The notes beneath the pieces were generated by a model. The model worked only from the letters and a program-made list of their open reading frames with translations, made no database searches and was not told the DNA's origin. A DNA stretch of 64,000 bases from a bacterium (lineage in GTDB: Bacteria > Auribacterota > UBA3054), in NCBI GenBank assembly GCA_017557885.1, contig JAFYXV010000003.1, positions 264,178 through 328,177 of the forward strand. The letters run 5' to 3'. Made by a program: the position numbers and the translations under genes. Each line of letters opens with the position of its first letter. The stretch's first letter is position 1. Shown here one piece after another: positions 1-8,108 of the stretch.

Positions 1-66
1 TTATCTTTTTATTTTACTAAAAATCCCCCGCTTAATGAGAAGACGGAACGGTCCTCCGGCCCACCC

Positions 67-94
67 TTGGGGTGAGCGCAGGTTTTGCTATAAT
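67..94 (+). promoter_or_regulatory. Promoter for aminotransferase gene
   Basis: A TATAAT box at 89-94 is preceded by TGC, giving an extended -10 (TGCTATAAT). A weak -35 (TTGGGG, 67-72) lies 16 bases upstream. The transcript would have a leader of about 30 bases containing an AAGGAG ribosome site at 121-126. Nothing recognisable lies in bases 1-66. Confidence 0.7.
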
Positions 95-131
95 ATGGCT
101 AGCATATAAAGTAATGAGATAAGGAGAAAAG

Positions 132-1319
132 ATGATATCGAGACGCATGCAGAAAATGGTCGCCGGCAATTCCGTTATCCGCGCCATGTTCGAGGAGGGG
201 CTGAAAATGGCCAGGCAGTACGGGCCGGAGAATGTTTTTGACTTCAGCCTGGGCAACCCCAACGTTCCCGCCCCGGAAGAATTCAAGAACGCCATTATAA
301 AGATCCTCCAGGACGTTCCGCCCGTCAAAGTCCACGGCTACATGCCCAACGGCGGCTTTCCCTCCGTCAGGGAAAAGATCGCCGCCTCTCTCAACAAGCG
401 TTTCGGGACCAATTTCAACTCTGAAAACATCATCATGACCGTGGGCGCCGCCGGCGGCCTGAACATCATTCTCAAGACTCTCCTGAACCCGGGCGACGAA
501 GTCATAACCTTCGCGCCCTTCTTCGGCGAATACCGCAACTACGTGGCCAACTTCGAGGGCGAACTTGTGGTGGTGCCGCCCAACACCATCAATTTCCAAC
601 CTGACCTCGTGGCCTTTGAAAAACTCATCCGGCCTCAGACCAAAGCCGTCATCATCAACTCCCCCAACAACCCCACCGGCGTCGTTTACAGCGAAGAGAC
701 CGTCAAGCGCCTGAGCTCCATATTGGAAGAAAAACAAAGGGAATTCAGCTCGTCGATCTATCTGATCTCCGACGAGCCTTACAGAGAGCTCGTTTACGGC
801 GGCACAGAGGTCCCCTATCTTACGAAATACTACCGCAACACTCTTGTCGGCTACTCCTACAGCAAATCGCTTTCCATCCCCGGCGAACGTCTGGGCTACG
901 TGGCGGTTCCCTCCGAGATCGACGACTATGAGCAAGTCTGGAGCGCCCTGGCGGTCGCCAACCGCATCCTTGGCTTCGTCAACGCCCCCTCCCTCGTCCA
1001 GCTGGCCGTGGCCGAATGCCTGGACGCCAAGACCGACATCGCCTACTACGGGCGCAACCGGGACACCCTCTACGAAGGCTTGACAAAACTTAAATTCCAG
1101 TGCGTGAAACCCGAGGGGGCTTTCTATCTCTTCATGAAAACGCCCATGGAAGACGACAACGCCTTCGCCCAGGCCGCCAAGAAGTTCAACATCCTAGTGG
1201 TCCCAGGCAGCGCCTTCGGCTGCCCCGGCTATGTCAGGATCGCCTACTGCGTCTCCTACGAGACGGTTGTCAATTCTCTCCCCAAATTCGCCGAACTGGC
1301 CGCCTCCTGCGGACTTTAA
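132..1319 (+). CDS. PLP-dependent aminotransferase, class I/II (aspartate aminotransferase-like)
   Basis: This is a fold-type I pyridoxal-phosphate aminotransferase of 395 residues, the normal length for the family. It should transfer an amino group between an amino acid and a 2-oxo acid in the cytoplasm. Visible motifs are NSPNNPTG (about 176-183), SDEPY (Asp about 214, which pairs with the pyridine nitrogen) and SYSKSLSIPGERLGY, with Lys245 as the Schiff-base lysine and Arg253 binding phosphate. The start is set by an AAGGAG site six bases upstream. Aspartate kinase lies convergently next door, so a role in aspartate-family metabolism is attractive but inferred. The exact substrate cannot be read from the sequence. 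Confidence 0.9.
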   Translation: MISRRMQKMVAGNSVIRAMFEEGLKMARQYGPENVFDFSLGNPNVPAPEEFKNAIIKILQDVPPVKVHGYMPNGGFPSVREKIAASLNKRFGTNFNSENIIMTVGAAGGLNIILKTLLNPGDEVITFAPFFGEYRNYVANFEGELVVVPPNTINFQPDLVAFEKLIRPQTKAVIINSPNNPTGVVYSEETVKRLSSILEEKQREFSSSIYLISDEPYRELVYGGTEVPYLTKYYRNTLVGYSYSKSLSIPGERLGYVAVPSEIDDYEQVWSALAVANRILGFVNAPSLVQLAVAECLDAKTDIAYYGRNRDTLYEGLTKLKFQCVKPEGAFYLFMKTPMEDDNAFAQAAKKFNILVVPGSAFGCPGYVRIAYCVSYETVVNSLPKFAELAASCGL

Positions 1320-1338
1320 GGCCTGACGGTCGAGAAAC

Positions 1339-1376
1339 AAAAAAGCCCCTTTTTTTGCAAAAAAGGGGCTTTTTTA
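1339..1376. terminator. Bidirectional terminator
   Basis: A stem of AAAAGCCCC paired with GGGGCTTTT is flanked by A and T runs on both sides. It serves both the aminotransferase (plus) and aspartate kinase (minus). Confidence 0.85.
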
Positions 1377-1394
1377 TTGATTCAAAGATCCGGC

Positions 1395-2705
1395 TTATTT
1401 CTGTTCGAACTCCTCGTAAATGGCGCGCACCGCCTCTTCGAAGTCGTTTAGTTCCACGCCCACGATCATGTTGTCCTGGGTGGAGCCAAGGTCGATGACC
1501 TGGAGGTTGATGCCGCGCTTGCTAAGAGCCGTGCAGAGACGGCCGGCGAAGCCCACGCAGCGGATCATGCCCTGGCCGACCGTGGCGATCAAAGCCAGGT
1601 TGTCGGTCACTTCCAGGCGGTCGGGCTGCAATGTTCGCTTGATTTCCTCAAGTATGGAGGGCAGCTGGTCGCCGATGTATTCCTTGCGCACGATGACGGA
1701 CATGGTGTCGATTCCGGTGGGAGCGTGCTCAAAATTCACGCCGTGGGTCTCGAAGATCTGCAGAAGGCGGCGGCCGAAGCCCACCATCCTGTTCATGAGC
1801 ATCTTTTCGATCTGCACCAGATAAAAATCCTTCCTGCCGGCGATGCCGGTGACGATCCTGTCGTCCTTGGGGCGGGTGGCGACGATCCTGGTATAAGGGC
1901 CGCCGGGATCGTTGGTGTTCCTGATCTCTATGGGAATGCCCGGTTCGGAGACCGGGTAGATGGATTCGTCGTGAAGAACGTTGGCGCCCATGTAGGCCAG
2001 TTCCCGAAGTTCCTTATAGGTCAAATTCTCAATATGCTTGGGATTGGAGACCAGCCTCGGGTCGGCCATCATGAAACCGTTGACGTCCGTCCAGTTTTCG
2101 TAAAGGTCGGCGTGCACGGCCCTGGCGGCCACGGCGCCGGAAATATCGGATCCGCCCCGGGAGAAGGTCTTGACCTTTCCCCTGGGAGTGCGGCCGTAAA
2201 AGCCCGGCATTACCACCAGTTTCTCGTCCATGAGTTCCGCGCCCAGTTTGTCGTAGGTCTCGTCCTTTATGAGCCCGTTCGATTCGATCTGAAGAAATTC
2301 ACCCGGCTCCACGAACTTGGCGCCCAGCCAGGTGGCCACGATCCTGCCGCAAAGATATTCGCCCCGGGAAGCCATGAAATCCCTGGTGCCGTTGCGGCGC
2401 ATGGCGTCTTCCGTTTCGTCCAGGAGCTTGTCGATGTCGATGTCGATCTTCAGATTCTGGACGATCTCTTTATAACGCGTTCTGATCTTCTGGAAAACAG
2501 GGGCGATGTCGAGGTTCTGCTCCTGCATGCTCTGGCACAAAAGCAGAAGGTCGGTGATCTTAACGTCGTCGCTAAACCTTTTCCCGGGGGCGGAGACCAC
2601 CACGATCTTCCTTTCGGGATCGCTTTCGATAATGGAACGGACTTTCAGGAACTGCTCGGCGTCAGCCAAAGAGGAGCCGCCGAATTTACAGACTTTCAAA
2701 CTCAT
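1395..2705 (-). CDS. lysC: Aspartate kinase
   Basis: Aspartate kinase phosphorylates L-aspartate in the first step of the lysine, threonine, methionine and diaminopimelate pathway. The 436-residue protein begins with the nucleotide-binding motif KFGGSS (7-12) and has SRGGSD at 182-187. Two C-terminal ACT-type segments (about 290-436) are the usual allosteric amino-acid sensors. It is monofunctional, with no homoserine dehydrogenase fused. KFGGSS begins six residues after the ATG, so the start is firmly fixed. That start lies only five bases after the T-run of a perfect terminator, and there is no ribosome site in between, so expression control is unusual. Confidence 0.95.
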   Translation of the reverse strand: MSLKVCKFGGSSLADAEQFLKVRSIIESDPERKIVVVSAPGKRFSDDVKITDLLLLCQSMQEQNLDIAPVFQKIRTRYKEIVQNLKIDIDIDKLLDETEDAMRRNGTRDFMASRGEYLCGRIVATWLGAKFVEPGEFLQIESNGLIKDETYDKLGAELMDEKLVVMPGFYGRTPRGKVKTFSRGGSDISGAVAARAVHADLYENWTDVNGFMMADPRLVSNPKHIENLTYKELRELAYMGANVLHDESIYPVSEPGIPIEIRNTNDPGGPYTRIVATRPKDDRIVTGIAGRKDFYLVQIEKMLMNRMVGFGRRLLQIFETHGVNFEHAPTGIDTMSVIVRKEYIGDQLPSILEEIKRTLQPDRLEVTDNLALIATVGQGMIRCVGFAGRLCTALSKRGINLQVIDLGSTQDNMIVGVELNDFEEAVRAIYEEFEQK

Positions 2706-2710
2706 GATTC

Positions 2711-2753
2711 AAAAAAAAAGATGGCGGGAACCGCTCTGATGAGCGGTTCCCGC
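2711..2753 (-). terminator. Terminator abutting the aspartate kinase start
   Basis: Read on the minus strand, a perfect 13-bp stem (GCGGGAACCGCTC with its complement, four-base loop ATCA) is followed after CATC by nine T. It ends five bases before the lysC ATG. It should end the tRNA-Pro/lipoprotein transcript. It may also act as an attenuator for lysC. Confidence 0.85.
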
Positions 2754-2763
2754 GGGGAATAGA

Positions 2764-3120
2764 TTATCTGGAAACGGTGGCCGAAACAGTGGCCTTCTTG
2801 TACCAAAGCACAAAGGTGAACGGAAGCCACACGGATTCTTCCTGCGGAACGACCGTGGTGATCTGGGTCGCGCCTTCGGCCTTGGCTTTCGCGGTCAGGT
2901 CGAGCAAGGTTTGTTCGAAATTGACTTCGCGTCCGCCTTCAGTCCAAAGAGGATAGGTGGGGAGGAAATAAAGGCCGCATCTGCTGGCCAGTAAACCGAC
3001 GGACTGGTTGCCGTCGCAGGGCATGCCTCTGAAGGCGCTGTTCTTGGCAACGGAAACGTCAGCGCAGCCGGCTAAGACCAAAGCGGCCAAAAGAACGAGG
3101 GACAGCACAACTTTTTTCAT
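2764..3120 (-). CDS. Small predicted lipoprotein
   Basis: The 118-residue protein has a lipoprotein signal peptide with lipobox LAGC (Cys19), so it should be lipid-anchored in the envelope. The mature part is about 100 residues, includes a Trp-rich segment near the C-terminus (WLPFTFVLWYKK), and matches no family I can name. It resembles the small TRL-like lipoproteins in size and composition, but that is a weak impression. The start has an AGGAG site nine bases upstream. The gene lies 35 bases downstream of tRNA-Pro with no terminator between them, so both are probably on one transcript. Confidence 0.8.
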   Translation of the reverse strand: MKKVVLSLVLLAALVLAGCADVSVAKNSAFRGMPCDGNQSVGLLASRCGLYFLPTYPLWTEGGREVNFEQTLLDLTAKAKAEGATQITTVVPQEESVWLPFTFVLWYKKATVSATVSR

Positions 3121-3154
3121 CTTGATCTCCTATGGTTAGGTTGTTGGAGGTTTA

Positions 3155-3229
3155 TCGGAGTGAGAGGATTCGAACCTCCGACTTCTTGCTCCCAAAGCAA
3201 GCGCTCTAGCCAGGCTGAGCTACACTCCG
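3155..3229 (-). tRNA. tRNA-Pro(TGG)
   Basis: The cloverleaf begins CGGAGTG and ends CACTCCG-A. The anticodon stem-loop CTTGC-TTTGGGA-GCAAG gives anticodon TGG. The GGTTCGAATCC T-arm is intact. CCA is not encoded (the genome has TAA), so it must be added by the nucleotidyltransferase, for which a candidate lies at 59327. Confidence 0.97.
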
Positions 3230-3244
3230 TCAAAACTTTTTTCT

Positions 3245-3253
3245 ATTTTAGCA
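3245..3253 (-). promoter_or_regulatory. Extended -10 for tRNA-Pro
   Basis: TGCTAAAAT on the minus strand, 15 bases before the tRNA-Pro 5' end. No clear -35. Confidence 0.6.
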
Positions 3254-3262
3254 GAATTTAAC

Positions 3263-3350
3263 TGGCGGAGAGTGAGGGATTCGAACCCCCGGACCGTTTC
3301 CGGTCAACGGTTTTCAAAACCGTCGCGATCGACCACTCTGCCAACTCTCC
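3263..3350 (-). tRNA. tRNA-Ser(TGA)
   Basis: The acceptor is GGAGAGT paired with ACTCTCC, followed by discriminator G and an encoded CCA. The anticodon loop TTTTGAAAA gives TGA. The long variable arm typical of tRNA-Ser is present. Unlike its neighbour tRNA-Pro, CCA is genomically encoded. Confidence 0.97.
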
Positions 3351-3365
3351 GCAAAGTGTTGATAA

Positions 3366-3374
3366 ATTATAGCA
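3366..3374 (-). promoter_or_regulatory. Extended -10 for tRNA-Ser
   Basis: TGCTATAAT on the minus strand, 15 bases before the tRNA-Ser 5' end, in an AT-rich stretch. Confidence 0.65.
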
Positions 3375-3427
3375 AAAATCGCCGTAAACACACTAAACAA
3401 GCGGTTAATAAAGAAAACCGCCTTTGA

Positions 3428-3456
3428 TTGACTAATCGCTTTGCTTCTAATAGAAT
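3428..3456 (+). promoter_or_regulatory. Promoter for glycyl radical enzyme operon
   Basis: TTGACT (3428-3433), a 17-base spacer and TAGAAT (3451-3456) form a near-consensus promoter. The expected start is near 3463, leaving about a 10-base leader before the ATG at 3474. This excludes the longer in-frame start at 3441, which lies inside the promoter. Confidence 0.8.
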
Positions 3457-3473
3457 ACTACGTAGGTAAAGAT

Positions 3474-5567
3474 ATGAGATTTCCTTCGGCAAACGGCATT
3501 GAAAGACCAATTAGGTTAAGCGCTGCGACGCGGCGCTTCGCCCTTGATTCGCTCGGCCGCAAATACGGGCTCTTGACGCGGTCGAATCCGGGCATTGATC
3601 TTACAGCCGAGGAACTCGCCGATCTCTCCGACCTTGAAAAATACGACCTTGCGGTAAAAAAGATCGCCCTCGAAGCGCCCGTCCGCGTCTGCCCGGGCGA
3701 ACTAATATCCGGCGCCGCGACTTTGGGCGCCGCCATAGAACATAAGGTCCCGGCCTTCTGCGACGGGAAAATGCTTTTCTGGAGTATTAGCCACCTGACC
3801 GTGGATTTCGAGACCGTCGTCAAAAAAGGCGTAGGCTTCATCGAGGAACAGGCGAAGGCCGCCCTTTTAAAATACCAAGGCACCGAGAGGGAAGCGTTTT
3901 GCCAAAGCGCCCTGAACTGCCTTGAAGCTTTCCGGATCTACCACAAGCGCTATCTAGAGGCGCTGAAAGAAAGGTCTGAATACCGCTGCAATTACGAAAA
4001 CCTGCTGCATGTCCCCTTCTCCAGAGCCGAAAACTTTTACGAAGGCGTGCAATCCATCTGGTTCACCTTCTCCTTTCTCAGGCTCTGCGGCAACTGGCCC
4101 GGCATAGGAAGGCTCGACGTTCTCCTGGGCGACCTATTGGAAAACGACCTCAGGAACGGAAAGTTGACGCTTGACGAGGCCAGAGAAATCTTATCCCACC
4201 TCTTCATCAAAGGCTGCGAATGGATCTGCGGCGGCGACTACGGTTCCGGCGACGCCCAGCACTACCAGAACATCGTGCTTTCGGGAACGGACGAAAACGG
4301 GCGCGACGTCACGAACGATGTCACCTACCTTGTGCTTGACATCGTCGAGGAGACCGGCATCAGCGACTTCCCCGTTACGGTGCGCCTTAATAAAAACACT
4401 GACGAAAAACTATTGAAGCGCGTGGCCGAAGTCATGCGTTTGGGCGGCGGCATCCTGGCCGTTTACAATGAGGAGATCGTTCTCCGCTCGCTTGTCGATT
4501 ACGGCTATCCGGGATCCGAGGCCGCGAAGTTCGCCAACGACGGCTGCTGGGAGGTGCAAGTTCCCGGCAAAACAAATTTCTCCTATCACCCCTTCGATTC
4601 CCTGGCTATTCTGCAAAAAGAGACGCTGAAGAGCTACTGCGGGAGCGTTGACTTCGCCAGTTTTGAGGAATTTTACTCCGCTTATGTAAAAGACCTCAAA
4701 GCCTTCCTTGAGACCTTGCTGCAGAATAAGCTTACTTTTAAGCCGAGCACCCCCTGCACGGTCGTCTCGCTCTTCGAGGAAGGCTGCCTCAAGAAAGGCT
4801 TGTCGTACCTGGAAGGCGGGCCCGTTTACAACGTCTATTCCCCGCACATAGGCGGCCTCGCCGATACGGTGAACTTCCTCTATGCCGTGAAAAAGCTGGT
4901 CTTCGATGACGCCCTTGTAAGCTTCCGGGAGCTGATCGGAATATTGGCCGCCAACTGGGAAGGCCATGAAACGTTGCTCGCCTACGCCAAAAACAAATAC
5001 GCCTACTACGGCAACGATCATGACGAGGTTGACGAGCTCTGCGCGCGCCTTCTCAACGATTTTGCGGACGGCTGCGACGCGCTGAACGGCCGCTCCGGCT
5101 ACATCTTCCCGGGCGGCGTCAGCACTTTCGGCCGGCAATTGCAATGGTCGAAGCACCGCCTGGCCTGCGCGCACGGGCGCAAGGCGGGAGAAGTTTTGGC
5201 CGCCAACGCCTCCCCCACTCCGGGAAGCGATCAAGCCGGCGCGACGGCCATCATAAGATCCTACTGCAAATGCGACCTCAAGCGAGTGCCCACGGGCGCC
5301 GCGCTGGACATCAGGCTCCTGCCCTCCCTCGTAAAAGGCGAGGAGGGTATCGCCGCTCTTGTTGCTCTTATGCGCGGTTTCGTTATATTGGGTGGCTTCT
5401 TCATGCAGCCCGATATCGTGGACGCAGCTGTTCTGCGCGAAGCGCAGCGCGATCCCGATAACTACCAGAACCTCTCGGTGCGCGTCTCGGGCTGGAACGC
5501 CAGATTTGTTACCCTGAACAAAGAATGGCAGGACATGATAATCAGCCAAAATGAAAGCGGACGCTAA
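3474..5567 (+). CDS. Glycyl radical enzyme (PFL-like), substrate unknown
   Basis: An oxygen-sensitive enzyme of the pyruvate formate-lyase superfamily, which uses a stored glycyl radical to make a cysteine thiyl radical for C-C, C-O or C-N bond cleavage. With the start at 3474 it has 697 residues, shorter than most members (about 750-850). The active-site cysteine is in DGCWE (Cys358, Glu360). The glycyl radical loop is RVSGWNARF, with Gly673 twenty-four residues from the end. In dehydratase and lyase subclasses the motif is usually GCVE, so the tryptophan is distinctive. The activase overlaps the end by 17 bases. No microcompartment or transporter genes are nearby, so the substrate cannot be inferred. 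Confidence 0.88.
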   Translation: MRFPSANGIERPIRLSAATRRFALDSLGRKYGLLTRSNPGIDLTAEELADLSDLEKYDLAVKKIALEAPVRVCPGELISGAATLGAAIEHKVPAFCDGKMLFWSISHLTVDFETVVKKGVGFIEEQAKAALLKYQGTEREAFCQSALNCLEAFRIYHKRYLEALKERSEYRCNYENLLHVPFSRAENFYEGVQSIWFTFSFLRLCGNWPGIGRLDVLLGDLLENDLRNGKLTLDEAREILSHLFIKGCEWICGGDYGSGDAQHYQNIVLSGTDENGRDVTNDVTYLVLDIVEETGISDFPVTVRLNKNTDEKLLKRVAEVMRLGGGILAVYNEEIVLRSLVDYGYPGSEAAKFANDGCWEVQVPGKTNFSYHPFDSLAILQKETLKSYCGSVDFASFEEFYSAYVKDLKAFLETLLQNKLTFKPSTPCTVVSLFEEGCLKKGLSYLEGGPVYNVYSPHIGGLADTVNFLYAVKKLVFDDALVSFRELIGILAANWEGHETLLAYAKNKYAYYGNDHDEVDELCARLLNDFADGCDALNGRSGYIFPGGVSTFGRQLQWSKHRLACAHGRKAGEVLAANASPTPGSDQAGATAIIRSYCKCDLKRVPTGAALDIRLLPSLVKGEEGIAALVALMRGFVILGGFFMQPDIVDAAVLREAQRDPDNYQNLSVRVSGWNARFVTLNKEWQDMIISQNESGR

Positions 5568-6435
5568 AGCAAAATTAGTTGTAAGCGAGATCCAGCGCTT
5601 CTGCATGCACGACGGTCCCGGCGTCAGGACCACGGTCTTTTTGAAAGGCTGCCCGCTGCGCTGCCTTTGGTGTCACAATCCCGAAACCCAGGACGCGCGC
5701 CCTGAACTTCTCTACTACGCAAAAAAGTGCCTGGGATGCCTTGAGTGCCTTGAGTGCGAAAACGGAGTGCATTTCTTTTCCGAAGGCATTCATCATATCG
5801 ACAAAAGCAAATGCACAGTCTGCTCCAAATGCGCCGCCAATTGCCCCGCCTCAGCCCTTGAAATCTGCGGGAAATTGATGACCGTCGAAGAGATCTGCGA
5901 AGCCGCTGAAAAAGATCTTGCCTTCTACGGGAAGGAGGGAGGCATAACGCTTTCCGGAGGCGAACCGCTCTTCCAGCCCGCTTCCCTTGAGCTTCTTTCC
6001 TTCTGTAAAGAAAGAGGGCTTAAAACGGCCGTTGACACCTGCGGATATTTTTCCGAAGAGCTGCTCGCGCCAGCCGTAAAATCCACGGACGTTTTCCTCT
6101 GGGACATCAAGGATACCGACGACGCAAGGCATCTGAAATACACCGGCGCTTCAAACAAAAGGATACTTGAAAACTTAAGGAAAGCCGACGCGCTGGGCGC
6201 AAAAATAAAGCTGCGCTTCATCCTTGTGAACGGCGTGAACAGCGAAGAGCGCCATTACGAAGAGTGCGCTAAAATTTACCGTTCGCTGCGCGGCGCCCTG
6301 AAGCCGGAAGTTATCCCCTACCACGCCTTCGGCGGCGTAAAGAAAGAATTTCTTCTGGAAAGCGCCAACGGAAGATCCGAATGGATCCCGGAGGAAGGGC
6401 AGATCGCCAAATTCAAGCAATATTTGGGGATCTAG
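5551..6435 (+). CDS. Glycyl radical enzyme activase (radical SAM)
   Basis: A radical SAM enzyme that installs the glycyl radical on the upstream enzyme. It has 294 residues. The SAM-cluster motif is CPLRCLWC (Cys34, Cys38, Cys41). A ferredoxin-like insert follows, with cysteines at 60, 63, 66, 69 and 88, 91, 94, 98, for two extra [4Fe-4S] clusters. This layout is typical of activases for dehydratase-type glycyl radical enzymes rather than for PFL itself. The first cluster spacing CX2CX2CX2C is slightly unusual. It overlaps the enzyme gene by 17 bases, so the two are translationally coupled. Its stop codon shares the palindrome CTAG with the stop of the convergent gene. Confidence 0.93.
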   Translation: MKADAKAKLVVSEIQRFCMHDGPGVRTTVFLKGCPLRCLWCHNPETQDARPELLYYAKKCLGCLECLECENGVHFFSEGIHHIDKSKCTVCSKCAANCPASALEICGKLMTVEEICEAAEKDLAFYGKEGGITLSGGEPLFQPASLELLSFCKERGLKTAVDTCGYFSEELLAPAVKSTDVFLWDIKDTDDARHLKYTGASNKRILENLRKADALGAKIKLRFILVNGVNSEERHYEECAKIYRSLRGALKPEVIPYHAFGGVKKEFLLESANGRSEWIPEEGQIAKFKQYLGI

Positions 6436-7658
6436 TTTTTCGCGACGTTTTTAGTCGCGGCTTTGTAAAGGTCGGTCTGGAATTCAGATTCGGTCTTGTT
6501 TCCGAAAACGTCCACGACCGTAAGGGTGACCTTGAAAGCGTCGCTCTTCATGGCGGGCAGCGTGACCGATCTGACTTCTGGCCTTGTCCCGGCCTTCTCG
6601 AAGACGACCTTGCCTTTGGCGTTGACCGCCTTTATGCGATAAGCAAGCTGGGGGGTTGACTGCTCGGCGAAATCCCAGGCAACGTTTTTCCTTTTGCCGT
6701 CGACGGACAGTTTTGCGATCTTCGGAGCGCCGAGTTCAGGTTTTTCAGGCTGCTTGATGGTGTGTTTCTCCCTTTTAACAGCGGCTTCCTCATAGGCCGC
6801 CTGGTTTTCCACCTTACCTCCCGTCAGGCCCCAGAAATGTTCCTCCGTCGCGCCGAAACTGTGGCCGCCGAATTTTTTCTGATGCTCGAGTTTTCCGCCG
6901 CCGTCGCCGTAGCTTAAGGTCGCGGTGTGGATGGACACCCAGTCGTTCTTTTCGTGGTCGTGAACATACATGTTCTTGAAGAAAACGTTGCGCTCAACGT
7001 TGCAGTTCGTATTCACGTCGCCGCCGTAAAAGTTCTCCATGAACTGGGAGATGCCCCTGATGAAGCAGGAGTTGTAAAGAAGGGTGTTGAAATAGGAAAA
7101 GAGCTGCCACTTCCCGCTCTTGACGTCCAGGAACCAAAGCCCCGCGAAGGTCGTGCCGGTCTCAAGGTCGTCCCAGGAGTGAAGCAGCATGCGGTACCAT
7201 TGCCCGGACACCCACTCGTAAGGCTGGATGCAGTTGGTGCCTTCTCCCTCGAAGGCGAACTTGCTGTGGCCTTCCGGATAGATCCTTTGCGCGTGGAGAA
7301 GCATGTCCTCCCCGTTCTTTTTATATTTCGATTCCCAGAAGGAAATGATGCCCACCTTGCGGTCGGAATTTTGCACGCCGCAGTATCCGTGCACGCCCTT
7401 GATGCCTTCAAAAGCCTTCTGCGTCTTCTCGCTCTTCACGTCCAGGGAGAAATTGGCCATCGCCCAGTAGGTCGCGTTCGGCGTCTTCTCGGCCATGAAA
7501 TCGATCAGGAAGGAGTCGAATTTTCCGCTGGTCTCCGAGAAATGAGGATCGGCGTAGAAATTGTAAGCCATGTATTTCAGTTCCTGCTCGGAAAAAGCCG
7601 GCATGGCCGCTCCAAGCGCGATGGTCAGCAAAATTACTTCAAGGATGTGTTTTTTCAT
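6432..7658 (-). CDS. Secreted DUF3472-like protein
   Basis: The 408-residue protein has a signal peptide (cleavage likely near residue 22, after AFS). The body resembles DUF3472 domains: GVHGYCGVQ, IISFWESK, EGEGTNCIQPYEWVSGQWYR and a phenylalanine-rich NTLLYNSCFIRG segment. A fibronectin-like C-terminal part follows (about 310-400, VAWDFAEQST...LAYRIKAVN). DUF3472 proteins are often secreted by polysaccharide-using PVC and Bacteroidota bacteria, and their function is not firmly known. An AAGGCGG site precedes the ATG. The stop overlaps the convergent activase stop and no terminator is visible. Confidence 0.75.
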   Translation of the reverse strand: MKKHILEVILLTIALGAAMPAFSEQELKYMAYNFYADPHFSETSGKFDSFLIDFMAEKTPNATYWAMANFSLDVKSEKTQKAFEGIKGVHGYCGVQNSDRKVGIISFWESKYKKNGEDMLLHAQRIYPEGHSKFAFEGEGTNCIQPYEWVSGQWYRMLLHSWDDLETGTTFAGLWFLDVKSGKWQLFSYFNTLLYNSCFIRGISQFMENFYGGDVNTNCNVERNVFFKNMYVHDHEKNDWVSIHTATLSYGDGGGKLEHQKKFGGHSFGATEEHFWGLTGGKVENQAAYEEAAVKREKHTIKQPEKPELGAPKIAKLSVDGKRKNVAWDFAEQSTPQLAYRIKAVNAKGKVVFEKAGTRPEVRSVTLPAMKSDAFKVTLTVVDVFGNKTESEFQTDLYKAATKNVAKN

Positions 7659-7716
7659 AAAAGACCGCCTTAAATTAACAATTCAAAATTATGAGCGATA
7701 TAACAAGCCTATATGA

Positions 7717-7745
7717 ACTATACCATTTTTTAGGTCTTCATTCAA
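7717..7745 (-). promoter_or_regulatory. Promoter for DUF3472-like gene
   Basis: Minus strand: TTGAAT (7740-7745), a 17-base spacer and TATAGT preceded by TGG (7717-7725). It is back-to-back with the tRNA-Leu promoter. Confidence 0.7.
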
Positions 7746-7758
7746 CACTGCTTTACCC

Positions 7759-7787
7759 TTGACTTTCCCGCCTGTTTCTAATAAAAT
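7759..7787 (+). promoter_or_regulatory. Promoter of the tRNA-Leu/Gly cluster
   Basis: TTGACT (7759-7764), 17 bases, TAAAAT (7782-7787), then 19 bases to the first tRNA. The -10 context TTCTAATAAAATA resembles that of the glycyl radical operon (TTCTAATAGAATA). Confidence 0.85.
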
Positions 7788-7806
7788 ACCCCTCACGATT
7801 GTTTAT

Positions 7807-7893
7807 GCCGAAATGGCGGAACTGGTAGACGCGCTACGTTCAGGTCGTAGTAGGGATCCCCCTGTGGAAGTTCGAGTCTTCTTTTCGGCACCA
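7807..7893 (+). tRNA. tRNA-Leu(CAG), copy 1
   Basis: Acceptor GCCGAAA/TTTCGGC, discriminator A, encoded CCA. The anticodon loop GTTCAGGTC gives CAG. A long variable arm is present. Identical over all 87 bases to copy 2. Confidence 0.97.
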
Positions 7894-7943
7894 ACAATAA
7901 TAGGAAGCGCCTCTTCCTATAGGTCTTTGGCTCTTTTCTTCCT

Positions 7944-8030
7944 GCCGAAATGGCGGAACTGGTAGACGCGCTACGTTCAGGTCGTAGTAGGGATCCCCCT
8001 GTGGAAGTTCGAGTCTTCTTTTCGGCACCA
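7944..8030 (+). tRNA. tRNA-Leu(CAG), copy 2
   Basis: Exact repeat of the gene at 7807, separated by an unrelated 50-base spacer. CCA is encoded. Confidence 0.97.
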
Positions 8031-8078
8031 AGAAAAGGTAAAAATCAAAAGCCTCGGCTTGAAAATCAAACCCTCTTT

Positions 8079-8090
8079 TGGTATTATAAT
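8079..8090 (+). promoter_or_regulatory. Possible internal promoter for tRNA-Gly genes
   Basis: TGGTATTATAAT contains both an extended -10 (TGGTATTAT) and a plain TATAAT (8085-8090), 18 bases before the first tRNA-Gly. No convincing -35 at the right distance, so this is weaker than the cluster promoter at 7759. Confidence 0.45.
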
Positions 8091-8108
8091 CACACTTTCA
8101 TCTTTCTT

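Noticed and set aside
3441-3473. Longer start for the glycyl radical enzyme
   Set aside because: The upstream start lies within the promoter spacer (TTGACT-17-TAGAAT at 3428-3456).
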